Shown here in pieces: positions 1 through 5,382 of a stretch of DNA of 5,382 bases (its first letter is position 1; the number at the start of each line of letters is the position of its first letter). Made by a program: the position numbers and the translations under genes. Where the stretch lies: NCBI GenBank assembly GCA_025353525.1, contig JANXOO010001363.1, positions 1-5,382 on the forward strand. The letters run 5' to 3'. The stretch comes from Schlesneria sp. Lineage in GTDB: Bacteria; Planctomycetota; Planctomycetia; Planctomycetales; Planctomycetaceae. The notes beneath the pieces are model-generated. The model did not search any database. It was not told the origin of the DNA and saw only the letters and a program-made list of their open reading frames with translations.

Positions 1-310
1 TCTTGACCGAGGCACAGAACTGGTTGTAACTGGCATCGTTCCACTCGATGCAGGGAACCCAGTTATCGTGCCACAGGTTTTTGACAATCCCGTTGGTGGC
101 TCCCTTTTTCCAGATGGCCATTCCGTCAATTTCGGTTCCCGGCCCGATTTGACACATCCCGATTCGCAACGTGATCGTCAAGCGGGCGTTTTTCGTTGAT
201 GAAATGCCCGTCGTATCTAAAAACGAATTGTAATAGGCAGGACCCATAATCGGATGCGATGTCGTTTCTCCGCTGACTTTGTAATCGAGTACGGTTGCGA
301 TAGCGCCCAT
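1..310 (-). CDS. Unrecognised protein, N-terminal 103 residues only (runs off left edge)
   Basis: Reading the minus strand from ATG at 310-308 gives 103 uninterrupted codons to the left edge, so the gene continues outside the window. The start is well supported: AGGAGGT lies 7 bases upstream. The protein begins MGAIATVLDYKVSGE and has no signal peptide or membrane segment, so it is probably cytoplasmic or exported by a non-Sec route. The visible part looks beta-rich (a strand-like LTITLRIG around residues 44-51) and then aromatic, with Trp67, Trp80, Trp84 and Trp90 and three cysteines (53, 87, 99). I do not recognise the family, and no catalytic motif can be named from this fragment. It is transcribed divergently from the large hydrolase gene, with 355-445 bases between the starts. 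The uninterrupted frame and strong ribosome site make me fairly sure it is real; the function is unknown. Confidence 0.8.
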   Translation of the reverse strand, partial: MGAIATVLDYKVSGETTSHPIMGPAYYNSFLDTTGISSTKNARLTITLRIGMCQIGPGTEIDGMAIWKKGATNGIVKNLWHDNWVPCIEWNDASYNQFCASVK

Positions 311-317
311 GACTTGC

Positions 318-324
318 ACCTCCT
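318..324 (-). promoter_or_regulatory. Strong Shine-Dalgarno site of the left-edge minus-strand gene
   Basis: On the minus strand the sequence reads AGGAGGT, then 7 bases, then ATG. This is a full seven-base match to the anti-Shine-Dalgarno core at good spacing, and it fixes the start codon at 310. Confidence 0.8.
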
Positions 325-338
325 GAAAGCAAATGACG

Positions 339-365
339 ATTTCATGAAATTGTCGAAATCGACAA
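339..365. repeat. Two abutting palindromes, candidate operator
   Basis: ATTTCATGAAAT (339-350) is a perfect 12-base palindrome. It shares its last T with TTGTCGA-AA-TCGACAA (350-365), which has perfect seven-base arms around two bases. Together they cover the predicted -10 element and spacer of the left-edge gene and the bases just after its start point, where a repressor would act. The binding protein cannot be named. Confidence 0.45.
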
Positions 366-376
366 CCCGATTTCAA
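349..376 (-). promoter_or_regulatory. Candidate sigma70-type promoter for the left-edge gene
   Basis: On the minus strand, TTGAAA (376-371; 5 of 6 to the -35 consensus) is separated by 16 bases from GACAAT (354-349; 4 of 6 to the -10 consensus). Transcription would start near 342, leaving a leader of about 30 bases that just contains the Shine-Dalgarno site. The geometry is sensible, but the match is by eye and planctomycete promoters are often weakly conserved. Confidence 0.35.
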
Positions 377-390
377 CGACCAGGACTGGC

Positions 391-435
391 CCGGATTCAA
401 ATTGGCCGATTCATAGGACGAGAATCCGGCCGGAT
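391..435. repeat. Nested inverted repeats in the divergent intergenic region
   Basis: CCGGATTC (391-398) is matched by its exact reverse complement GAATCCGG (422-429) after 23 bases. The second arm overlaps a perfect 12-base palindrome, ATCCGGCCGGAT (424-435). It could be a regulatory site or an RNA hairpin in either direction; there is no T-run to suggest a terminator. Confidence 0.35.
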
Positions 436-651
436 CCCGTTCAGCAGCAATAAACGATCAACGGATTATCGTACGTCACCTCAAAACTGTTGCCAGGCAT
501 TTGCAGTTCGATCAAAGATTTTCAAAAATCCGGAATTTCGACATGAGTTCGATGAGTTGATTCTCGCTTCCGGTGACCTGAATCGCTTCATCGACTACAG
601 TAGGCCGCGCTGTTATCGCCCGCAGTTCGGGGGATTTGCCCCGGTGTGAAT

Positions 652-658
652 AGAGGAG
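652..658 (+). promoter_or_regulatory. Shine-Dalgarno-like site for the alternative GTG start at 666
   Basis: AGAGGAG is followed by 7 bases and GTG at 666. It would give a product 30 residues longer than the start at 756. An in-frame TAG at 651-653 prevents any start further upstream. Confidence 0.4.
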
Positions 659-741
659 TCTGCTCGTGCGATCCGTTTTTGACTCGCTGGTTGACACTTT
701 GGACCAGAATTGCAACGTGGTTTCATCTGTCCGTCGTTGTC

Positions 742-747
742 AAGGAG
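742..747 (+). promoter_or_regulatory. Shine-Dalgarno site for the preferred GTG start at 756
   Basis: AAGGAG is followed by 8 bases and GTG at 756. This start places a textbook signal peptide at the very N-terminus, which is why it is preferred over the GTG at 666. Confidence 0.55.
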
Positions 748-755
748 CACCCAGG

Positions 756-3425
756 GTGCGTTCGTTCCCATTCATCGTTCACAGTACCGGACTGACTGCG
801 ATCACTTTGAGCATCATTTGGTCAGCGTCGGCAATTGCCCAGTCGCCAGCAGAACAGCCGACTCCGTTCGAGCCGGATGCTGTCGCGGTGATACGATACG
901 GTCCGGCATCGCGATTTCCGCAGGATGGGTGGATTGTCGTTCACATCGAAGGGGCTCCTTACGAACGAGGCGTTCAGCACGGGCGGCTGCTGGCGCGAGA
1001 AATTGTCGATTACTGCAACAAGATTGCGAAAGTGCGCAGTCACCTTGCACCTGATAAAGCGTGGCGCGATCTGCGATTGTTCGTCAACGCGCTGTTCCTG
1101 AGGCGATTCGATCCCGAATACCTGCGAGAAATGCAGGGGATTGCCGACGGAGCGGCTGCGGCAGGAGCGAAACTTGATGGCCGTCTCATCGATTTGATCG
1201 ACATTGTTGTGATCAACGCCGATGTTGAAGTCGCGTATCTGGAATCGGCACTCGAAGGAACGGCAACGGGGATCGATCGGGAAGATTTCGGCGGGCGACA
1301 CGGTTCACCAACGCGTTCAAATCATCGTGACCGATGCAGTGCATTTATCGCGAACGGCCCCGCCACCACCGGCGGCAAGATCGTTGCCGGACACATCACC
1401 ATGTCCGAATTGCACGACGTGAAGTACTTTAACGTGTGGCTTGATATTCAACCGTCTTCCGGGCACCGGATGGTTTTCCAGACATTTCCAGGCGGGATTC
1501 AAAGCGGACTCGATTATTACGTGACCGAAGCGGGTCTGATTGTTACCGAAACAACGATCGAGCAGACCCGATTCGATCCCCAGGGTGAAATGCTCGCCTC
1601 GCGAATTCGACGTGCGGTGCAGTATGCCGATTCGATCGACAAGTGCATCGAAATCCTGACGTCGTCGAGTAACGGTCTTTATACGAACGAGTGGCTGTTC
1701 GGCGACATCAAGACCAATGAAATCGCGATGTTCGAGTTGGGGACGCGTTCGACGCGACTGTGGCGCAGCAGCCGCAACGAATGGGTCGCGGGGACGAAGG
1801 GATTCTATTGGGGTTGCAACAATGTCAAAGATGTCGGCGTCTTCAAGGAGACGGTTGCCGATTTTGGAGCGAAGCCGCAGAACCTTGTACTGCATCCGCG
1901 ACTGCGGGACGAAGCGTGGATTAAACTGTTCCACCGCCGTCAGGGATCGATCAACGAGGCATTCGGGTTCGAAGCATTTTCGACGGCACCGATCGTCGGC
2001 TTTCCGTCGTGCGATGCCAAGTTCACAACGGCGGAACTCGCGAAAGACCTTAAGTCATGGGCGCTGTTCGGACCGCCACTTGGTCGCACCTGGTTTCCTT
2101 CAGAAAGCGATCGTGAAGATCTGCCGTCCATTCAGCCGCTGGTTGCCAACGAATGGACGCTGCTCGATGTCAAAGGAGCCAAACTTCCGGCAGTGAAGTC
2201 CGGATCGGCCGGGAAGGGAACCTCTGGCGTGGCGGTCGATCTCGAGATGTTTCCTGCCAAAGAAGAACCGCTGCACGTCGAGTACGAAGCATCACACCCG
2301 TTCGCCTGGCGCGGGACATTGCTTCCGAAAACGGATGCAGATATCTGGCTGGCATCGGCATTCGCTGAATTCGAGCATGTCGTTGCCCTGGATCACGCCG
2401 TTCTTCGGCACGTCGTCGAGCCCGGCGACGAAGTTAATTCGGCGAAAGTTTCTGAAAAGCGTTCAGGCGATTGCAGCAGTCACGAATCTGACGAAACTGT
2501 TTCGTCTTCGTCAGAAGACAACGAAGCACCGTCGCGCGAGGGGCGGAACCTTGTCGATCTGGCACTCTTTCAACACGAATCGAAGTGGCTGACGGCCGTC
2601 CGTCGCGTCGGTCGGGATACTCCTTTGGTCGAAACGAAGTCTGATCCCGAGAACGGTGACTGGTATCGACTTGCTGCCGGGAAAGGAGTGATGCTCCTTT
2701 CGGCAATCAGGGACGAGATCGGTTCGGAAGCGTTCATCCGCTGTCTGGATCAATTTGGTCGAACTCACGCCGGACGTGAAGTCACGACGGACCAGTTCCG
2801 TAGTCACTTGCAGGCGACGGCGGGGTCGTCAGCGGTCAGGATTCTTGATCGCTGGCTGACCGAAGACATGAGCGTTGCATTTGCGTCAAAGAATCCGTGG
2901 TTGATCTTCTCGCACGAAGTCGAACCGGAGCGGGTCCTGATCGTATACGGCACTCTGCGGGACAAGGCGGCTCAAAAAGAAGCGGCGCTCCACCTGCAAA
3001 CGGAAGTCGTTCGTCGTTTTGCGAATCTTCTTCCGCCGATCAAATCCGATCTTGAAGTCCGTGATGATGAACTCGATTCCCACTATTTGTTACTGGTGGG
3101 GCATGCGTTCACGAATCGGATCAGCGGACTGGTTCAGGAGAAATCATCGTCGTTTCCGGTGCGGTTCGGGCGTCAGTCGCTGACAATCGCCGACGAGACG
3201 TACGCTCATCCAGAGACGTGGGTGATTGCTGCAGGCGAGAATCCGTTCAATCGCCGTTATTCTGCCGTCGTATTTGCGGGACTCGGTGCAGCGTCGACGT
3301 GGCGCTCGGTCAGAAATCTGCTGGATCCGAAGGAACCCGGTCCTCAAATCATTCTGAATGTCACCGGGAAACGGCCGCGAATGTTTCGTGCGTCGGGCAA
3401 GGCGGGTACGTCCGTCTCGCAGTAG
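756..3425 (+). CDS. Secreted peptidase C45/phospholipase B-like Ntn-hydrolase fused to M1-peptidase-like C-terminal modules
   Basis: Residues are numbered from GTG 756 (889 residues); an alternative GTG at 666 adds 30. A type I signal peptide (1-28, cleavage after ASAIA) predicts export. Residues about 45-540 resemble the peptidase C45 / phospholipase B-like branch of the Ntn hydrolases. The sequence shows an entry motif ERGVQHGRLLAREI with His75, a CSAFI segment with the likely nucleophile Cys194, His213 in VAGHITM, VTETTI near 263-268, NEWLFGDIKTNEIA near 311-324 and ALFGPPLGRTW at 436-446. Family members cleave amides or acyl-lipid bonds, often after self-cleavage before the Cys; the substrate here is unknown. 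A Ser/Glu-rich linker (about 560-597) leads to a helical segment (635-703, KGVMLLSAIRDEIG, FGRTHAGREVTT) like the C-terminal part of M1 aminopeptidases, but no HEXXH zinc site exists anywhere. Residues 712-889 form an alpha/beta module with VYGT (730-733) and AAGENPFN near 826. The hydrolase class is fairly sure, the exact activity is not. Confidence 0.85.
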   Translation: MRSFPFIVHSTGLTAITLSIIWSASAIAQSPAEQPTPFEPDAVAVIRYGPASRFPQDGWIVVHIEGAPYERGVQHGRLLAREIVDYCNKIAKVRSHLAPDKAWRDLRLFVNALFLRRFDPEYLREMQGIADGAAAAGAKLDGRLIDLIDIVVINADVEVAYLESALEGTATGIDREDFGGRHGSPTRSNHRDRCSAFIANGPATTGGKIVAGHITMSELHDVKYFNVWLDIQPSSGHRMVFQTFPGGIQSGLDYYVTEAGLIVTETTIEQTRFDPQGEMLASRIRRAVQYADSIDKCIEILTSSSNGLYTNEWLFGDIKTNEIAMFELGTRSTRLWRSSRNEWVAGTKGFYWGCNNVKDVGVFKETVADFGAKPQNLVLHPRLRDEAWIKLFHRRQGSINEAFGFEAFSTAPIVGFPSCDAKFTTAELAKDLKSWALFGPPLGRTWFPSESDREDLPSIQPLVANEWTLLDVKGAKLPAVKSGSAGKGTSGVAVDLEMFPAKEEPLHVEYEASHPFAWRGTLLPKTDADIWLASAFAEFEHVVALDHAVLRHVVEPGDEVNSAKVSEKRSGDCSSHESDETVSSSSEDNEAPSREGRNLVDLALFQHESKWLTAVRRVGRDTPLVETKSDPENGDWYRLAAGKGVMLLSAIRDEIGSEAFIRCLDQFGRTHAGREVTTDQFRSHLQATAGSSAVRILDRWLTEDMSVAFASKNPWLIFSHEVEPERVLIVYGTLRDKAAQKEAALHLQTEVVRRFANLLPPIKSDLEVRDDELDSHYLLLVGHAFTNRISGLVQEKSSSFPVRFGRQSLTIADETYAHPETWVIAAGENPFNRRYSAVVFAGLGAASTWRSVRNLLDPKEPGPQIILNVTGKRPRMFRASGKAGTSVSQ

Positions 3426-3631
3426 ATCGCTGCAGGGTGACGAGGGCAGGTTGAGTGGTTCTTCGTTACGACGTTGTTCGTATCCATGACGTGGCATTAC
3501 GTCAGATTGATCAAACAAATGCGTTGCCTGATGAACCGTGAATGGATCAGGCTCGTCGATCTGGCATTCGGACTGGTGACATGACCATCCCCTGATTGAA
3601 CGGCCGGTCGTTCCCGTAAACTTGTTGCAAC

Positions 3632-3660
3632 CGACACAAGTCGAACTTCGTGTCGATTTT
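3632..3660 (+). terminator. Candidate intrinsic terminator or leader hairpin
   Basis: CGACACAAGT (3632-3641) pairs with ACTT (3645-3648) and GTGTCG (3650-3655), giving a 10-pair stem with one bulged C (3649) and a CGA loop. ATTTT (3656-3660) follows. The stem is strong but the T-run is short, and it lies 206 bases after the hydrolase stop, so it could instead be a structure in the leader of the efflux gene. Confidence 0.4.
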
Positions 3661-3695
3661 GCCCGCGAGGCATTTTGATCGCGATCCGTGCCCGG

Positions 3696-3717
3696 TATCA
3701 ATCCCGGGTACTTGATA
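3696..3717. repeat. Inverted repeat upstream of the efflux gene, candidate operator
   Basis: TATCAA (3696-3701) and TTGATA (3712-3717) are exact reverse complements with a 10-base spacer containing CCCGGG. It lies about 95 bases before the efflux gene start, a possible regulator site. One such six-base dyad is expected by chance in a region this long. Confidence 0.25.
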
Positions 3718-3758
3718 TTCTCGTTCCATTGATGGCATTGCGTCGAAACCAGATACGA

Positions 3759-3776
3759 GACTACAGGAGCGTAGTC
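3759..3776 (+). repeat. Six-base inverted repeat with AGGAG in its loop
   Basis: GACTAC (3759-3764) and GTAGTC (3771-3776) can form a stem with the six-base loop AGGAGC. It lies 34 bases before the efflux gene start. The loop exposes a Shine-Dalgarno-like sequence, but no start codon sits at usable spacing behind it, so a role in translation is unproven. Confidence 0.25.
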
Positions 3777-3810
3777 GCCGCTCAATCACGCGAGATGGAC
3801 ACGGATTGTC

Positions 3811-5295
3811 ATGAAAATTCACCGGGCGGGAATTGTGCTGACGTTGGCACTTTCGATAGTGCCCGGCTGCCATTCGACATCTGTCGTCCACCGTGCATCG
3901 AAGCCGTTAGCGAATGACTCATCATTGTCTGCTGTCGTGAGCAGACGTTCTCCCAAATCGGCGACAACACCCGATGCGGCGGAATCTGCCGATCGTCCTT
4001 CAGGCGAAGTTCAACAGGTGTCCCTGAAAACGGCTGACGCGATGCCAGCGACATCGAAGCCGGCTGCAACGCGTCTTTCAATCCAGGCGGCGATCGAAAC
4101 AGCACTCGCGCAGAACCCCGATCTGGTCGCGCTGCGTCAGGCGGAAGGGGTTGGTACGGCAACATTGGGGGTGGCTCAGACATATCCCTTTAATCCGTTC
4201 GTTCAGGTTCAGGCGACGCCTTACCAGGACGCTCAAAACGCGGGGCCTGGAACGACGTATCACTATGTGCTGTTGATGCAGCAAATCCAGCTCGGGCATC
4301 AGCAACTGCATCGCGAGGAAGCTGCCTGTGCCGCATTGAACGGGATCCGCTGGAATGTGCTGCAAGCGGAATTGCTGAATGTGGCCCAGACCGAACGATT
4401 GTATTTCGCGGCCGCTTACCAGCGGGGTCTGCGTCACCTGGCCGACATCAACGAGTCCAACAATCTTGAGTTGCTTGCGATTCTTGAACGTCAATTCGCC
4501 GACGGTGCTGCGACCGCGGCAGACGTAGCAATCGTGCGACTTGATCGCCGATCAACACGTCAGCAGAAGCGGCTGGCCGAAGCCAACCTGCAAACCTCGC
4601 TCCTGGACTTGAAGAGGCACCTCGGCCTGCCGTCCGACGTGACGTTCGACCTCGACGAAGACATCATGTACTGGAAATGGCAAACAGCCGATTCCACATT
4701 GCTGTCGTCGCTTTCGGCGAGTCGTCCTGATGTGATGGCATCGCGAGCGGATGCGGATGCGGCTCGTGCCAATGTGAATTTCGCCGATGCTTCGCGGATT
4801 CCCGATTTGCAGGTTGGTCCGTACTACCAGCGGAATGACTCCGGGACAACGTTCGTCGGATTCAGGGCTCAGATGGACATTCCTGTGATCAACAATGGCC
4901 TTCCGTTGTTGCGACAACGTGAGGCGGAGTTGACTCAACGTGCAATGACGGCACAGCAATTATCGCAGCGAGCTCGGCTGGAAGCGGAAGCTGCGGCTGA
5001 TCGCTACGAACGCGCGCGGCAACTGGTGCAACAACCGGACGATACTTCGCATGCGGACACTGCGATTGAATTACAGAGACTGGAGGAGGAATTCAGAAAG
5101 GGTGAAGTCGACATTTTGCGAGTTTTACAGGCACGTAACAGCCTGCTTCAAAATCGCCGAGCCGACCTCGATGCACTGAACGAATTGCTGCAAGCGGCCG
5201 TCGCCGTGACAGCTTCGTCCGGATGTCCGCTCGAATCACTCACCTCGGACCGGGAGCCTCATCAAACGAACTCGACTGAAGCCATGGGCGAATGA
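3811..5295 (+). CDS. Outer-membrane efflux lipoprotein, TolC/CzcC (OEP) family
   Basis: The 494-residue product begins with a lipoprotein signal (MKIHRAG then a hydrophobic core) ending in a lipobox VPGC, so Cys20 is the predicted lipidated residue. Residues 21-88 are a Ser/Ala/Pro-rich, probably disordered stretch. Two OEP repeats follow: about 89-285, opening with LSIQAAIETALAQNPDL and closing near HLGLPSD (270-276), and about 297-464, with RPDV at 305-308, a strand pair near DLQVGPYY (332-339), MDIPVINNG (355-363) and a long coiled-coil hairpin. The family forms trimeric outer-membrane channels with periplasmic helical tunnels that work with an HlyD-type adaptor and an inner-membrane pump for metal, drug or other export. 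The MDIPVINNG segment resembles the CzcC side of the family, but the substrate cannot be told. The length is typical. The start is chosen for the lipobox; only weak Shine-Dalgarno-like sequence precedes it. The stop TGA overlaps an ATG (5292-5294). Confidence 0.9.
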   Translation: MKIHRAGIVLTLALSIVPGCHSTSVVHRASKPLANDSSLSAVVSRRSPKSATTPDAAESADRPSGEVQQVSLKTADAMPATSKPAATRLSIQAAIETALAQNPDLVALRQAEGVGTATLGVAQTYPFNPFVQVQATPYQDAQNAGPGTTYHYVLLMQQIQLGHQQLHREEAACAALNGIRWNVLQAELLNVAQTERLYFAAAYQRGLRHLADINESNNLELLAILERQFADGAATAADVAIVRLDRRSTRQQKRLAEANLQTSLLDLKRHLGLPSDVTFDLDEDIMYWKWQTADSTLLSSLSASRPDVMASRADADAARANVNFADASRIPDLQVGPYYQRNDSGTTFVGFRAQMDIPVINNGLPLLRQREAELTQRAMTAQQLSQRARLEAEAAADRYERARQLVQQPDDTSHADTAIELQRLEEEFRKGEVDILRVLQARNSLLQNRRADLDALNELLQAAVAVTASSGCPLESLTSDREPHQTNSTEAMGE

Positions 5296-5334
5296 GGAAG
5301 CGGACAGGAATGTATGAAGTCGAAGACGACTAAA

Positions 5335-5382
5335 GGTTTCCTGCCCTTCGCAAATTGTTAAAAGGGCTTTGGGCAGAAAACC
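5335..5382 (+). terminator. Inverted repeats after the efflux gene, candidate terminator (cut by window end)
   Basis: GGTTTCCTGCCC (5335-5346) pairs with GGGCAGAAAACC (5371-5382) at 11 of 12 positions around a 24-base loop. A shorter, mutually exclusive stem, GCCCTT (5343-5348) with AAGGGC (5362-5367), is followed by TTT. The location, 40 bases after the efflux stop, suits a terminator, but what follows the long stem is outside the window. It could equally be part of a longer repeat. Confidence 0.35.

Larger units (their letters stand above)
311..665. other. Divergent intergenic region without a gene
   Basis: This stretch separates the two divergent genes. Beyond the palindromes and candidate promoter listed separately, it holds a small GC hairpin (CGGGG 628-632 with CCCCG 639-643) and an AGAGGAG ribosome site at 652-658. 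No clear promoter for the plus-strand gene could be picked by eye. The open frame crossing 254-649 has no ribosome site and no protein-like composition. Confidence 0.6.
3426..3810. other. Intergenic region, 385 bases, with several inverted repeats
   Basis: No gene is supported here; the open frames on both strands lack ribosome sites and protein-like composition. It contains dyads TGACGT/ACGTCA (3487-3492 and 3499-3504), a terminator-like hairpin at 3632-3655, TATCAA/TTGATA (3696-3701 and 3712-3717) and GACTAC/GTAGTC (3759-3764 and 3771-3776), plus shorter ones. The downstream half presumably holds the promoter of the efflux gene. The best candidate, TTGATG (3729-3734) and GATACG (3752-3757) with a 17-base spacer, is weak. 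Confidence 0.6.

Noticed and set aside
254..649. 131-codon open frame on the plus strand in the divergent intergenic region
   Set aside because: It begins inside the minus-strand gene, lacks a ribosome site and has no protein-like pattern; the palindromic regulatory content explains the region better.
691..719. Perfect TTGACA at 691-696 as a -35 element for the start at 756
   Set aside because: No acceptable -10 hexamer lies 15-19 bases downstream, so it is mentioned only in the start-site discussion.
1317..1934. 205-codon open frame on the minus strand inside the hydrolase gene
   Set aside because: It is fully antisense to a stretch with clear C45/PLB-like motifs, and its translation shows no domain.
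3598..3613. GAACG-N6-CGTTC inverted repeat, and the GATCGCGATC palindrome at 3677-3686
   Set aside because: Five-base arms at this spacing are expected several times by chance in 385 bases, and the second is a single short palindrome; neither has supporting context.
3729..3757. TTGATG-N17-GATACG as promoter of the efflux gene
   Set aside because: Only 4 of 6 and 3 of 6 bases match consensus; too weak to list as a feature.
3144..3785. 213-codon open frame on the minus strand across the hydrolase 3' end and the intergenic region
   Set aside because: It overlaps the well-supported hydrolase gene by about 280 bases, has no recognisable motif, and its Arg/Ser/Cys-rich composition is typical of an antisense shadow frame.
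5292..5361. Mini-genes from ATG 5292 (13 codons) and ATG 5314 (15 codons)
   Set aside because: They are very short, have no recognisable content and overlap the end hairpins; more likely non-coding.
1..5382. tRNA, rRNA, CRISPR array, insertion sequence or attachment site
   Set aside because: No regularly spaced repeats, transposase-like frames or tRNA-like cloverleaf sequences were seen on either strand.

Overview
The window looks like a chromosomal segment from a planctomycete (Planctomycetota). This is an inference from three things: the moderately GC-rich composition, the wide gene spacing, and the protein types. The proteins are a long secreted multidomain hydrolase with a peptidase C45/phospholipase B-like core joined to peptidase M1-like C-terminal modules, and a CzcC/TolC-type outer-membrane efflux lipoprotein. 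No marker gene is present to fix the taxonomy.

Layout. (1) Positions 1-310, minus strand: the first 103 codons of a gene that runs off the left edge, with a seven-base Shine-Dalgarno sequence; its family is not recognised. (2) Positions 311-665: a divergent intergenic region with a block of tight palindromes (339-365) over a plausible promoter for the minus-strand gene, and further nested palindromes at 391-435. (3) Positions 756-3425 (alternative start 666), plus strand: a secreted Ntn-hydrolase-like protein of 889 residues (919 from the alternative start). (4) Positions 3426-3810: a gene-free stretch with several inverted repeats, the best being a terminator-like hairpin at 3632-3660. (5) Positions 3811-5295, plus strand: an outer-membrane efflux lipoprotein of 494 residues. 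(6) Positions 5296-5382: no convincing gene; two competing hairpins lie at the very end of the window.

How the genes relate. The hydrolase and the efflux protein point the same way but are 385 bases apart with a terminator-like hairpin between them, so they are probably separate transcription units. Both products carry export signals: a type I signal peptide on the hydrolase and a lipobox on the efflux protein. The efflux protein would normally work with a periplasmic adaptor (HlyD-type) and an inner-membrane pump, and neither is visible here. Nothing in the sequence proves a new system. The least ordinary items are the domain combination of the hydrolase, the unrecognised left-edge gene and the palindrome block in front of that gene.
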